Assembly (NCBI GenBank): GCA_963920525.1 | Contig: OY986435.1 | Span: 222,940,399 to 223,004,398 of the forward strand | Length of the DNA: 64,000 bases | Source of the DNA: Dichetophora obliterata | Lineage: Eukaryota > Arthropoda > Insecta > Diptera > Sciomyzidae | Reading direction: 5' to 3' | In this document: positions 51,271 to 63,985 of the stretch, piece after piece | How the letters are laid out: the number at the start of each line of letters is the position of its first letter | Numbering within the stretch: the stretch's first letter is position 1 | The notes under the pieces: generated by a model | Seen by the model: the letters and a program-made list of their open reading frames with translations, nothing else | The model's database searches: none | Told to the model about the DNA's origin: nothing | Program-made: the position numbers and the translations under genes

Positions 51271-51881
51271 TTGCGAGAAAAGTGGCTTCATACAGTTTCA
51301 TATAAATCTGCTCGAAGTCCACATAGTGACGGCAGGCAGACCAAAGCAGGTACAGCGAGAAAACTGTTTTGTCCTGGTTTCTCGCAGCTGATTTTGCGTG
51401 TTTATCTAAGTTTAGTTAAAATTGAAGATGTACAATTTTTTAACGCAGTTTTAACGCAAGGAAGAATTTATATTAGATGCATTTTATGCTTATTATTTTT
51501 TCGTTGGACGAAACACACAAGCATAATAAGCATCAGCGCACGTGTATATGTTATGATAAACACACAAAAACAACACCATGTAAACACAACATAGCAACGA
51601 GTGTGAAGATTGTTTTTGTTATTGTGCATCTATGTTGTTGTTGTTGGTGATAAATTTTGCATAACTGAAACAACTCCTTTTATGAAAATAATCCTTCTAA
51701 TTAGTTGTTGTTTGCATTTAATAGACTTTTTGTGGAATCCGAACAAAACTGTGGACTGTTTTGATTTTGTTTTCATCATCTTTTAAGTGAAAAAAAAGAA
51801 TCAAAACAAAAAAACAGCAACAACAGAATAGATTCGTTGAAACACACATACAAACAACAGCAGCGGCTGAGTCGGCGCACA

Positions 51882-54800
51882 CAAGGTTGCCAGTATTGTA
51901 AGAAAAATCCCATTCGTGGTAATTTTTAATTGGTCTTGGGAATTTATTTTTTTTTGGGAATTCCCATGGTAATTTTTAATTCAGCGTGGTATTTTTTAAT
52001 TGGCGTGGGAATTCAGCGTGGTATTTTTTAATTGCATGGGAATATGGGAATTTTTTCTTAAAAAGTTTTTTTTTCACTTTTATTAAGCAAAATCTTAATC
52101 ATAGTATTAGATGATCGACGTATATATACAGTAGAGTAAAGCTATAAGTTTACGCTGTACATTTCTTCGAACTTACTCTTAGAAGCTCCCCGCCCGGAGC
52201 TTTTCTAGTATAATTTTTTTTTCATTTTCTCAAATTAATAATTTTTTATATTTGTTTTAGAATAAAAATTTAATTTTTTACACGTAAATATAATAAACAA
52301 TCTTATAATTTATTGTTTTAACAAAAAGTGCATAACAATTTGTATATTTAAAAAAAAGACTAAATCTGAGTCAATATAACACATTTTAAAAATTATATTT
52401 GAGTTGCGATTTTGAGCTTTTAACAAGTTCTTGCTGATCCGGGTGTTGTCAATCAAAATAAAAATGCATTCGTTCTTTATTTGTTTATTCTTTTACCAAA
52501 CGAGTGCTCATTATGTTTCTGTCGGCTCTTCATACAGACTCAATTATAATAAACGATCAAAGAATGCGTTGCTTATTGGTATGCCGAACACTTTCATACC
52601 AAGTTGTTTAATTTCTAGTTTTTAATTGGTTTTTAAAACTGCTATGCAAATATCAGCTACCGATGAAATGGTTTTCTTTAATGTTGGCAAAGGTTTATTG
52701 ATATAGTTAACTTTATCAAAAATTTCGTCAACATTTTATTCAACATCAATAACACAGTGCACCAAAAAGAGCCTTTATTTTTGTGAGTAAGAAACCGACA
52801 AATGTTTTCAATTATTTCCGAACTCCTAATCACGAATCTGGCACCCAAATTTTTCCATCACATCAGGATTTTGAGAAAACCGTGATTCAAGGTCAAAAAA
52901 TTCTCCTAAGGAAAATCAACTTGAATCGTCAAAACTAAAAGTGGTACGCGATTTTTGAATATGGCAAAGATGTTTGTTATAAGTTGATAAAAAATTGTTG
53001 TTCATACTTCTATCCCCCCCATCCCCTTTTTTACCCTTATTTTTACGTTTATCAAAAATAATTTATTTTAGCATAGCTGTATTCTGCAAACCATTGAGAA
53101 ATGTAATATTATGTGTTGGCAAAAAATCATCCCTATTAAAAAACTTATAAGATCTGCCAACAAAAAAATGACTCTCGATCCACCATATCCAAACTATAGT
53201 CTCCCAAAATGCAAAATTAATTCCAATTATTGAGATATAGACAATAAGGCGTATAGAATTTAGATTTCTTTCTCGAATTTCACATTCTAAGAGGTCTCAA
53301 AAGGTGCATAGGGTTGTCAAGATCTCCCAAAAAATATTTAGGAAAAAACAATATGTCTCCCTCTACCGCAAGAACAAAGTTGTTTTTTGAGAAAAACCGG
53401 TAAAAATATAGATCTCAAAATGCTTAGATTTTTGTAAGAAAAGTAAAAGTCTTAAAGTCTTAAAGTAAAAGTAAATACAAACTTTCACTAACAATATCTT
53501 GCCAAATACGATGCCACTCTCGTTTTTCACCCACAGTCTCCTGTGAGAAGGATATTCGAATCTAAAGGTACACTCGAGATAGCACAATTATTTTGATTGT
53601 TATCTAATTTTCTAAATTTTTGTTGTATTGTTTATAGTGTCAACGTTTTCCTTAAATTTGGCGATTTAATAATTTGCATATTTTTCGCATATGTATTTTC
53701 TTGTTTTTGAGAAATGTATACTTGATCGCAATTATTTAACTTTTCCAAAAATATTAATATAAGGTGTTATATCTCGGGCATCAGAAGTGGTACCGAAAAA
53801 AATTTTCTCAATTTGGATTTTTCAAATGTTTTTCAAAGAAACCCTGTCTTAAAATATTTATTTAAAACACCAGGAAAAGGCCAAAAATATTTTTCCTACT
53901 TTTATATCTAAATAAAAATATTTCCTTGCATGAAATTTAACTATTATGTTCATATCTCCTTTATGGTAATTATTTCTTTAAACCACTTCTTAAAAACAAT
54001 AAGTCAATTGAGACCCATCGGATGGCTAACTCAGAAGCTCGAAATTTTAGTATAACATATTTGTCAATGCTGAGGTGGGGTGTTTTGAGGAAATTATAAA
54101 TTTCATGCTAGAAAGTAACATTTTTTTCAAGTTATCGAAATAGAAAAAAGGTGGTCTTTATCCTGGTGTTTTTAATAGATACTCTGGGAAAGGGTGTTTT
54201 TCAGAAATATTTGAAGAATCAAAAATGAGAAAATTACCTTCGGTACCACTTCTGGTGCTCGATATATAACACCTTATATTCATGTTTTTGGAAAAGTTGA
54301 AAAATTGCAGTAAAGCATACATTTCTCAGAAACAAGAAAATGCACATGCAAAAATACGCAAATTATTAATTCGCCAAATTTAAGGATAACGTAAACACTT
54401 TAATCAATACCACCAAAATTTAGACAATCAGACCACAATCAAAAGTTCTGAGCTATCTCGGGAGTACCTTTAGATTCGAATAGCCTTCACACCTTACACT
54501 CTGGGTAAAAATTAAGAAAGGCATCGTGTTTGGCAAAATATTTTTAGTTAAAGTCTGTATTTACTTTTAATTTAAGACATATGTAGGTTTTCTAAGCATT
54601 TTGATATCTACATTTTTACCTGTTTTTCTCAAAAAACAACTGTGTTCTTGCAGTAGAGGGAGACATGTTCTTTTTTCCTAAATTTTTTTGGGAGATCTTG
54701 ACAACCCTATGCAACTTTTGAGTCCATATTTCAACAGTTTACATCATATAAGTGAAATAGAATTAATTTTGCCTTTTGGGGGTGAATTGTTTTGATTAGT

Positions 54801-55837
54801 GGATCTAGGGTAATTTTGTTGTTGCAAGACCCTATATGTTTTTTTAAGGGGATGATTTTTTGCCAACACGTAATATTACATATCTCAATGGTTTGTAGAA
54901 TACAGCAATGCTAAAATAAATTCATTTTGAAAAACGTAAAAAAGGGTAAAAAAGTGGGTGGGGGGATGGAAGTATGAAAGACAATTTTTTATTAACTTTT
55001 AACAAACATCTGTGCCATATAGAAAAATCACGTACCACTTTTAGTTTTGACGATTCAAGTTGATTTCTCTTACTAGAATTTTTTGACCTTGAATCACGAT
55101 TTTCTCAAAATCCTGATGTGATGGAAAAATTTGGGTGCCAGATTCGTGATAAGGAGTCCGGAAATAATTGAACACATTTGTCAGTTTCTTACTCACGTTT
55201 TGGCTGTCGCACTGTGTAATTTTCGAGACCTCTTATACACGTTCGAGTGTGAGTTCGTGCTTCACAATATATAAATAATTTGGAATTTCCATAGAAATTC
55301 CTTTTTGGGAGCTTTCCTCAAAATTGTTAAATTTTTTTAAAATACACTAACCTTTTTTATAAACTCCGACCACATCATTAAGAATAATTTTTTGTTGTCA
55401 TGCTTTTAAAGAGCTTAAGTGCATACGGACCTTAGTTTCAAAAAAAATTTCAAAGAAAATAATTTTATAAAATTCTTAAAGGGCGAAAGCCGGAGAAAAT
55501 CTGTGAGGGCCGGAGCCCGGAGATCGACCCTTCAAAACCGGAGACTCCGGGCCAAATGGTATGAGTTGGCAACCCTGATATATACTCTTCTGTATATATA
55601 CGTCGATCATCGAATACTATGATCAAGATTTTGCTTAATAAAAGTGAAAAAATAAATTTTTAAGAAAAAATTCCCAAATTCCCATGCAATTAAAAAATAC
55701 CACGCTGAAATCCCATGCATATTAAAAAATACCACGCTGAATTAAAAAATACCATGGGAATTCCCAATAAAAAAAATTCACAAGACAAATTAAAAATTAC
55801 CACAAATGGGATTTTTCCCACAATACTGGCAACCTTG
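51882..55837. mobile_element. Giant palindromic (foldback-type) element
   Basis: About 3.96 kb whose two halves are inverted copies: left arm about 51882-53960, right arm about 54095-55837. Examples: CAAGGTTGCCAGTATTG and complement at the tips; GGTATTTTTTAATTGCATGG-type blocks; TTTTCCATCACATCAGG at about 52850 and 55110; GGTACC-centred blocks at 53790 and 54244. Arms differ by many substitutions and by indels of about 300 bp in total. The spacer is about 130 bp. The CAAGG ends fit the hAT pattern, but the flanks show no 8-bp duplication. No coding frame of note. Confidence 0.8.
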
Positions 55838-55889
55838 CACTGACCTGATCTGCTTCTCGCATTCACTCTGCGGTGGTTATTTGTGGAGC

Positions 55890-56125
55890 GGGTTGCAGTC
55901 TGCGCCTGCCTGCCTGCCTGCCTGCTTCAGCGTTTACTCAGCGGGCAGCCTTAGGTTGCAGAGTAAGCGCAGAGTAAGCGCCGAAGCAGACAGGCAGGCA
56001 GACAGGCACAGAAAAACTATGTGAACAAGAGAGAAAAAAGTTATTTCTATCTCGTTTCTTCGCAGGGCCTGCCTGCCTGCCTGCCTGCTTCGGCGTTTAC
56101 TATGCGGGCTGCCTTATACTTTCTA
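55890..56125. repeat. CCTG/CAGG-rich foldback units, right cluster
   Basis: (GCCT)n followed by GCTTCAGCGTTTACTCAGCG, GGCAGCCTTAGGTTG, then a second palindromic unit with GAAAAACTATGTGAACAAG at its centre and a (GCCT)n right half ending GGCGTTTACTATGCGGGC. It matches the left cluster at 51058-51270, so the giant palindrome is bracketed by the same foldback family. Confidence 0.8.
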
Positions 56126-56361
56126 CAACTGGCTATATTGCACGTTTATTCTTCATTTTTTATCGGAGGTGGGCAAACGGCGTGGCAGATTTTGATGAAA
56201 TCTTTATACGGTAATGATGTAAATCAAGTTAATACAAAGTTAATTAATTTTGTTCCTTATACTTTCTACATCTGGAGATATTGCACTTTTATTCTTCATT
56301 TTGTATGGGAGCTGGGCAAAGGGCGTGGCATATCTTGATGATATTTTTATGTGAATTGACA

Positions 56362-56990
56362 GGAATGTGACAGGAATGAGGCCCGAAAATTTTTTGAAAA
56401 AATAAGACGCCTTGCCGATGGTTTTAAAACCGGGGCCTCTTCCTGCAAGGCTGAAAACGGGAATCTAGTGACAGATGTCCGGAGTGCACTGACGTTATGG
56501 ACGGAACACTTCTCTAAGCTTCTAAATGGCGACGCTGATAACAATCCCGCCAATAGAGATGATGTTCCGGAAACCCCAATTTCGGATGACAGCGTCGAGG
56601 TTCCGTTGCCCGACTATGATGAATTTGTGACAGCTATACTTGGCTTAAAAATAACAAAGCCGCGGAGCGAAGACGAAGCTCTACTTAAATGCATTCACGA
56701 GCTTCTATGCAGAATATGGCCGAATCTCAGTGTGCTCTGCTCAATCTACAAGAAAGGCGATCCCACTATCTGTGCCAATTACTGTGGGATAAGCCTTCTT
56801 AATATCGCATATAAGGTCCTGTCGAGCGTTTTATGTGAAAGATTGAAGCCTATTGTAAACAAACTGATCGGCCCTTATCAGTGTGGCTTCAGACCTGGAA
56901 AGTCCACCATCGACCAGATTTTCACGCTACGACAAATCTTGGAGAAGACTCAAGAAAAACAAGTCGACACCCACATCATCGAGTCGAGTT
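56362..56990 (+). pseudogene. RTE-like non-LTR reverse transcriptase fragment
   Basis: Open from about 56362: EARKFFEKIRRLADGFKTG, LTLWTEHFSKLLNGD, then SVLCSIYKKGDPTICANYCG (RT block 1-2), ISLLNIAYKVLSSVLCERLK, and GPYQCGFRPGKSTIDQIFTL ending at QVDTHIIES. It stops before the catalytic Asp blocks (FDSP, YADD), so it is a truncated, inactive copy. A gap of about 90 residues lies between PRSEDEALLKCIHELL and the KKGD block, and the conserved NYRGI Arg is Cys. The wording fits RTE/BovB-like elements best. 56991-57740 holds nothing recognised except CCATGGAAACG palindromes at 57305-57355. Confidence 0.7.
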
Positions 56991-57744
56991 ATACTTCGGC
57001 CATTCCATTCGCCATTTTTTCTTAGTATAAATGTGTGCGTTCAGCAAGAGAAAAATTTACTAACCATGTTGTTTTTAATCAGTATCAGTTTCCGCTACTT
57101 TGTGTGCCTGCTGAACGGTATGTTACATTTTATGTCAGCGCAGTGGCAGAAATAAAATATAAAAAGTAATCAATAAATTCAATAAAACTTCGCTCAACAG
57201 TTGAACAGCTGTTGCACCTTCTGAACGCATCCAATCGAACTCAGTTAAATCTAGCCAGTTTCGTGGAGTTTCGTAGATTTAACGAAATTCAACTCAACTC
57301 GCGTTTCCATGGGATGTTAATCCCTAGTTATCCCAACTCAACTCGCCATGGAAACGTAGTAGTAGTAAAAAGCATTGTGCATTAGCTATCCAAACAACAA
57401 AAGAAGCAAGGTTCCATTGAATGGGTTGAAAATTATCACAAGATGCCAATTGTTTTTGGTGTCGATTTTAATTGCGAATTCAGACATGAATGTTCATAGG
57501 CCCTTAAGTCAAGACCGGTGGTCTAGCGCTCGAAAATTTGAGGTATTTTAAGGATTTTTTTTAAAAGTTAAAATATTAAAAAACGATATTTAAACTGTTA
57601 AGGTTTATTGTAACACTCATTCATCATAAAAAAAATATATTTTATTAATTTAAAAAATTGTTGATCTGGTTCAAAATGGCATTCAATGAGACGCTCTCAA
57701 GGAAAAGGGGCATGGGCAGTGTTGTAGATTTTAACTTTGGTGTG

Positions 57745-57845
57745 GAAGCAGCACACCAACGACAAGCAAGACACGAGAAGCAATAGAATTTCGTATAGAA
57801 AAAGTGTTGCTTTCCGTATCTTGCTTGTCGCTGGTGTGCTGCTTC
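57745..57845. repeat. 101-bp hairpin element
   Basis: GAAGCAGCACACCAACGACA at the left pairs with TGTCGCTGGTGTGCTGCTTC at the right; arms about 39 bp with few mismatches. It is probably a tiny MITE; no target duplication is evident. Confidence 0.65.
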
Positions 57846-58025
57846 GTGATACAGAATAATGCAGTAAGTCTATCTGAAATTCATTGACAAAACCCTTTCA
57901 GTTGATATGAAATTCATATAGACTAAAGTTGTTTGGTCTATGACTTTCAGATAGACTTAAGTTGTTTTGTCAATAGTTCACAGATATGTTCTAGAGAAAA
58001 TACAAAAATAATCGGGGTTACTCAT

Positions 58026-58334
58026 TAGGGCGGGTCAATTTGTATGGACGAATTTTTTGGAGGTCTGGCTCAGCGAAATTCGTAAAATACATGTAATTTC
58101 AAGACTTTTTCTCCACTACAGCATATACAAATTCTGAAAAAAAGCTGTGCGGACTTTCGTAAATAGATTTTGTTCTCAATTATAAAATATGAATGTATGA
58201 ATGTATGTGTATGAATCTATTTACGAAAGTCCGCACAGCTTTTTTTCAGAATTTGTATATGCTGTAGTGGAGAAAAAGTCTTGAAATTACATGTATTTTA
58301 CGAATTTCGCTGAGCCAGAATTTGACCCGCCCTA
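58026..58334. mobile_element. hAT-type palindromic MITE, copy 2
   Basis: 309 bp, almost identical to 7183-7483 except for a few bases and small indels in the centre. Flanked by the perfect 8-bp duplication TTACTCAT (58018-58025 and 58335-58342), fitting nTnnnnAn. Ends TAGGGCGGGTCAA. Confidence 0.92.
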
Positions 58335-58344
58335 TTACTCATGC

Positions 58345-58550
58345 ATTATACCACCCTAGGGATGAATACTGAGGAGTTACAAGCGTTTCTCATCCCATTT
58401 GGCCTCAATTTCGTTCGCACAAACTTAATGTGTGAAGTTTCAACCGATCGAGCTCATAATTTTGTCAACGTTTTTTACCATAACCTCACACAAAATTTTG
58501 CTCCGATTTTGGAAAATCAAAAAAATAAGAAATAAGGACCACCTTAAAGT
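58345..58550. repeat. Dispersed repeat, inverse copy of 47430-47550
   Basis: Shares CAACCGATCGAGCTCA and CATAACCTCACACAAAATTT with the inverse of the repeat at 47.4 kb. The open frame across it (64 codons) has no motif. 58550-59840 shows nothing I can identify. Confidence 0.5.
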
Positions 58551-59839
58551 ACATGCAAACATACATACGTTTTAAGTTTACAAAAGTATGATATAACGCT
58601 GCTCTTAATAACTGTATATACGTATTGTATATATCTTTTAATAACTGCGATTTTGTTCAAAGAATTTTAAAGCTATTTGATAATTTCGTTTATTATTATA
58701 TACTTCATGCACTACACCCAAGCAGAGCTCTGATGTATATAATTTTGTTTAGTGTTATTCAAATGATTGGCTTGACGAAATGAACCAAAGTGAAAATATG
58801 ATACAACGACAACTATCAAAATTAGCATCATTTTTGTTTTTACTTCTATACTGTACTACATATTTATCTTGCTTGCTTGCTTGTTTCCACCCATTTCACA
58901 AATCAACAATTTCAAAAGTAAGCACTTATGTATAAATAACACCCACCGGAAGGCTTTAAAAGGGTAAATTGCAAGGTTGAGGAAAATAACACTTCTACTA
59001 CAAAAAAAAAAAAAAATTTATTGCCTTGACTGTAAAAAACACTGGTCAACATGATTTACTCTCAGTTCTAGATTTTTGCAAAGCATACGCTTACCAAGAC
59101 TGCATTTCCTTTGCTGTTTGCTTTGATACTATCTATACCTAGATCCTTAGAATAGTCTAAAAATTAAATCACATTTTACAACATTATTATTATTTAATAC
59201 ATTATTATTATTGATTTAAGTGTCCAATTTACTTGTTCCAACTCACTGGCACTTGGAGGCACTAGGGTCTGTCAGATTTCTACTCAAAAACATATAAAAG
59301 GCTCACATAATAACTGTTTCGCTCTCCCTAGGACAGTGTGATTAGCTTATGTGGAAGTCGTCATTTCCTGAATGTTTTTTTGAAAATAAGCATTAACAAA
59401 TTTTATGAAATACTATTTAAACATTGTTAGTTTGACTTTTTAAACAGACTAAATTTTCTCCCTACTTTCTCTGTCTTCTTATGGCCTCTATTAGAAATCA
59501 TATATTTAATTTGTGCTCCGACTTTTTGATTCCCCTAAGAATTAACCTTGCTGTAAACATTATAAATTGTATTCATACACCTATTATTTATGCTCCATTC
59601 ATTTCTAGTTTAAATATGATTTGAATTTTAATAAGGCTGTTCACAGTTTAAGCGTACATTAAACAAATCGTATTTATAGCATTTCTTATTGTTGAAACTG
59701 AGCACTCCGATGTGTGACTGTCGTATTAAAAAGTTATGCAACCCTGTGATGCATGTGCGTCCGCAGGATTTGTTTTAGGAGGGTCCAAAGGCATAAAGGA
59801 TTCTAGAATGAATATAAACAAAATGTAACCTATATAATA

Positions 59840-60380
59840 CTATTTACTCATTAATAATTTTGCTGAGCTTTAAATAGAAATGATGTTGTATTTATTTTTT
59901 ACTTAAATGTATTGACTTTTTTATTTTAATTTAAATGTACTTTAGCATATAATTAGAGGCGGTTAAAAGTAAGCCACATGTGAGATGGTTTCTAAAAATT
60001 TTTATTACATACACAAAAAATTTAATTTGCATGTTAATTTAACATCATCAGCGTCTCCAGATCACCTGAAAATAAAATGCTTTCGAAAAAAGACTCTTGA
60101 ATGCACATTTTTCACCAAAATGGAAAATTACGAAGCGTGGAAAAAAGAGGAAAAATTGATACTATTTTTGACCTTATTGTTGCGTGTAAAACCTAGACAA
60201 ATTTTCCAAGACGCTCATTTTGGTAAAAGATCTATAGAATTACAATACAATCAGATTAAAAAAATTAATTGGTCGGATTAGTTTGTTTGCAGTAGTGTAG
60301 CCAGTTTTGAAAAAGTATGTTTTGAGAAAATCGCGTTTGAAGCAGCGTTAAAACTCACAAAAGAAGAGAATATAATTCAG
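59840..60380. repeat. Uninterrupted copy of the repeat split at 130-5185
   Basis: The left part matches 130-304 and the right part 4757-5185. The junction region here (about 59970-59985, AAGCCACATGTGAGATGG) is the empty-site equivalent of the non-LTR insertion. The 98-codon frame at 59985-60281 could be a decayed coding piece of this repeat, as the other copy shows the same sequence with indels, but I recognise no domain. 60381-61225 is otherwise unassigned. Confidence 0.6.
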
Positions 60381-61227
60381 TCGTTTGCTGATGGTTATGC
60401 TGTGAAAACCTATGACGGAAATTTTATGTACACTCTTAAAAAAAGACCAACTTTTTGGTTTGTAGATTCATAATTCTTATGCATATATTTTTTATTTTTT
60501 AAAGGTTTCATATAATTCATACATATTGCCTTTTAAGATTCTTTGCATTATTTTTTTCATATTTTTTGTATTCATTGATTTTTTGATACTTAATTTTTGA
60601 GGTTTTTATTATTATTTTAATGATTCGTATATATTAGGATTTAATCATATTAAAACAAAAACACAACACTTAGAAAAAAGTTTGACTCCGAATCGCAATG
60701 CGATTTCTGTTCTGCAGAGAACCTTTACTTTTTGCTATTGCTATTGCAAGCAAACTAATATAATTTATTTACTTAGAAGAAAATTCTGGAGCATGAATGA
60801 CATAAAAGAAATAGTGAACAATACCAATGACTAAAAATAAAAAATAAACATATATTACAGTATGTGTATGTGTATGTGGAGGTATAAACATACACACTTG
60901 CAAATATAGATAATTGTGGCAACTATTTCGCTCAGTGTGCGCTATTCGAGAGCGCACCAATACTAACAAGACAAAATAAAATGTGACTGTGTTAGAATGC
61001 CCAGCCCTGGCTTAAAGCAAGGGTGTCCAAATCATACATACTCATTTTTATGTTTGTGGTTATACAGCTTTTCCCAATCAGCCAAACAGGCTTGGAATAG
61101 ACAAGCTTAGAACCGTAAACATCAAGCTTGGAAAAAGCTTCAGATTACCATTGCTAAATGCTTACAAGTAATTGTAGAATAAACGAAAACGATCCATCGC
61201 AAAAATATTCCTTACTCTAAGATTAAT

Positions 61228-61365
61228 CCAAGTGTTTCTTTACAATTGGAAATTAGTATTTGAATAAGCTTTTTCCAAGTGTTCCTTTACAATTGGAAAT
61301 TAGTATTTGAATAAGCTTTTTCCAAGTGTTTGTTTGCAATTGGAAATTAGTATATCAATAAGCAA
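61228..61365. repeat. 47-bp tandem repeat, three units
   Basis: CCAAGTGTTTCTTTACAATT, GGAAATTAGTATTTGAATAA, GCTTTTT; units at 61228, 61276 and about 61323, the last slightly diverged. Confidence 0.8.
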
Positions 61366-61606
61366 CTTCTATGTATAAATATATTTACCAAACAATGCGC
61401 AGCCATCTTAAATTGACAAATAAGAATAAAAAAAAGAAAATTCGCCGCTTCGAGAAGCTGTACCGTCCTCATTTTCCACTATCAAACTCGACTTGCGTTC
61501 AAGAAAACTTATCTTGTTGCATTTTAAGCCCTCAGTTGTGGTTTTTGTCCTTTAAATTCAATATTTTTCACAATTTACTCGTGGATTTCTATGTTTAGTT
61601 TCCATA

Positions 61607-63868
61607 ATTGAGCTGTTCAGAGCACAAGTGGCGTAAGTCCATTTTTGGTAGTTTTGAGAAAATTTAACATTTAGAAAAATTCTTATTATAGATTCCAAGC
61701 ATAAAGAACTCAGTTTTGCTTATAAGCTAGGTCAAGAGCATAAATGGAGCTATCCATATCGTACAAAATAAACTAAATAGTACATAAAAATGGTGCAGAA
61801 TATTGCATATTAGTAAAAACATGTGGAATTTCGCCACTGAAAATTTTTTTAAATTTCTCGTTTCCGCTGTAGAAATCCAATATGAGATATTTTTCAAGAA
61901 CTTTTGATGAGGAATGGCAGCATTTTTACCTAGAAGTTGGACAAAACCACCCCTTAGCGATTATTTTCATTATTAAGGGAGATATAAAATGAATGGACTT
62001 ACGCCACTTGTCCTCTGAAAATATTTAAAATATTTTTAGGAATTTTTTGATGAGGAATGACAGCATTTTTACATAGAAGTTGAACAAAACCACCCATAAG
62101 CGATTATCTCCATTATTAAGGGAGATATAAAATGAATGGACTTACGCCACTTGTCCTCTGAAAATTTTTTAAAATTTGTCCTTTCCGCTGTAAAAATGTA
62201 ATGGAAAATATTTTCAAGAATTTTTTGATGAGGAATGACAGCATTTTTACATAGAAGTTGGACAAAACTATCCATAAGCGATTATCTCCATTATTAAGGG
62301 AGATATAAAACGAATGGACTTACGCCACTTGTCCTCTGAAAATTTTTTAAAATTTGTCCTTTCCGCTGTAAAACTGTAATGAAAAATATTTTTAAGAATT
62401 TTTTGATAAGGAATGACAGCATTTTTACATAGAAGTTAGACAAAACTTCCTATTAGCGATTATCTTTATTATTAAGGGAGATATAAAATGAATAGACTTA
62501 CGCCACTTGTCCTCTGAACATTTTTTAAAATTCCTCCTTTCCGCTGTAAAAATGTAAAGGAAAATATTTTTAAGAATTTTTGATGAGGAATGACAGCATT
62601 TTTACATAGAAGTTGGACAAAACTACCCATTAGCCATTATCTTCATTATTAAGGGAGATATAAAATGAATAAACTTACGCCACTTGTCCTCTGAACATTT
62701 TTTAAAATTCCCCTTTTCCACTGTAAAAATATAATGGACTATATTTTTAAGGATTTTTTGGTAAGGATTGACAGAATTTAGTTTCAGAAGTGCGATTAAA
62801 ACATCCCTTTGTGATTTTCTGAATAATTGAGGAGGCCAGAATGCATTTATTCTTATTAAAGTTTCACAGTTAAAATAAAACACAATTGTTTCTATTTAGT
62901 AGGAATGTAATAATATGTAATATTTATTAATATATTAAAAAATGTAATCAAAAATCTTTACAAATATAAGTTTTCATCGTTATCGTTATCTTTTTTATCG
63001 TTATCGTTATTTGGAGCAATGGTAAATTTTCGAAAAGGTATATCAAAACTCCCTTTATAATGAAGATAATCGCTAAGGGATGATTTTGTCCAACTTCTAT
63101 ATAAAAATTCTTAAAAATGTTTTCCATTACATTTTTACAGCGGAAAGGACAAAAAAATGGAGATAATCGCTTATGGGTGGTTTTGTTCAACTTCTAAGTA
63201 AAAATGCTGTCATTCCTCATCAAAAAATTCCTAAAAATATTTTCCACTACATTTTTACAGCGGAAAAGAGAAATTTTTAAAAATTTTCAGAGGACAAGTG
63301 GCGTAGTCCATTCATTTTATATCTCCCTTAATAATGCAAATAATCGCTAAGGGGTGGTTTTGTCCAACTTCTAGGTAAAAATGCTGCCATTCCTCTTAAA
63401 AAAGTTCTTGAAAAATATCTCCTATTAGAATTCTACAGTGGAAACGAGAAATTTAAAATAATTTTCAGTGGCGCAATTCCAAATGTTTTTACTAATATGC
63501 AATATTCTGCATCGTTTTTGTGTATTATTTAGTTTATTTTTTACGATATGGATAGCTCCAATTATACTCTTGACCAAGCTTATAAGCAAAACTGAGTTCT
63601 TCATACTTGGAATTCATTTAAGAATTTTTCTAAACGTTCAATCTTCTCAAAACTACCAAAAATGGACTTACGCCACTTGTGCTCCGAAAAAACAATGGTA
63701 TTTGTCGGAGCAATAACAAAGTATTGCATTTTGTTCAGAGATTACGTAAGCTAGGAGTTTCTAGCCCGTACTCATAAATAGGTTATATTCTTGTCTTCAC
63801 TTCTACGTACTTAACTCAATTTCCCTAAAAAATGGACTTACGCCACTTGTGCTCTGAACAGCTCAATT
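61607..63868. mobile_element. Foldback element with tandem-repeat arms
   Basis: 2.26 kb, starting ATTGAGCTGTTCAGAGCACA and ending with the exact complement. Outer arms match over about 250 bp (for example GATAGCTCCA / TGGAGCTATC, AGCAAAACTGAGTTCTT and complement). Inside the left arm is a ~177-bp tandem array (61909-62780); inverted units of it fill the right arm (about 63050-63470). The motif GGACTTACGCCACTTGT of the very ends recurs in each unit. The layout recalls FB/Galileo-type foldback elements of flies. No transposase frame is visible. Confidence 0.8.
61909..62780. repeat. ~177-bp tandem array, about five units
   Basis: The word GAGGAATGACAGCATTTTTA (with variants) recurs at about 61909, 62052, 62230, 62409, 62585 and 62762; spacing is 143 for the first and 176-179 for the rest. 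Each unit also has AAGCGATTATCTCCATTATT, AAGGGAGATATAAAATGAAT, GGACTTACGCCACTTGTCCT and TCCGCTGTAAAAATG. It is not a CRISPR: there are no short repeats with unique spacers. Confidence 0.9.
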
Positions 63869-63904
63869 CTTAAATGTAGTAAAGAGAGCAAAGAAAGTAA
63901 AATT

Positions 63905-63985
63905 AACCACGACCGAACCCGGACTCGGACCGGGGACGTCTGGGTTGATAGTCTAGCGCAATCTCCACTAGACTACACAGGCCAA
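63905..63985 (-). ncRNA. tRNA-like sequence, SINE head or tRNA pseudogene
   Basis: On the minus strand from about 63985: GGCCTGTGTAGTCTAGTGGA (A-box-like) and GGTCCGAGTCC (B box at 63921-63931), with a GTCCCCGG... GGGT arm. The length is about tRNA size, but the acceptor stem (GGCCTGT versus the 3' side GGTCGTGG) does not pair well, so it is more likely a tRNA-derived SINE head than a working tRNA. It runs near the window edge. Confidence 0.5.

Noticed and set aside
51097..51594. 165-codon open frame with Arg-Gln-Ala-Gly repeats
   Set aside because: Arises from the CAGG/CCTG tetranucleotide repeat in the foldback units.
55806..56338. Open frames at 55806-56024 and 56021-56338
   Set aside because: They cross the palindrome tip and CCTG repeats and have no protein-like composition.
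61909..62780. Possible CRISPR-like array
   Set aside because: The whole ~177-bp unit repeats without unique spacers, in a eukaryotic intron; it is a tandem repeat of a foldback element.
63905..63985. Functional tRNA gene
   Set aside because: Internal boxes are present but the acceptor stem does not pair, so a SINE head or pseudogene is the safer call.
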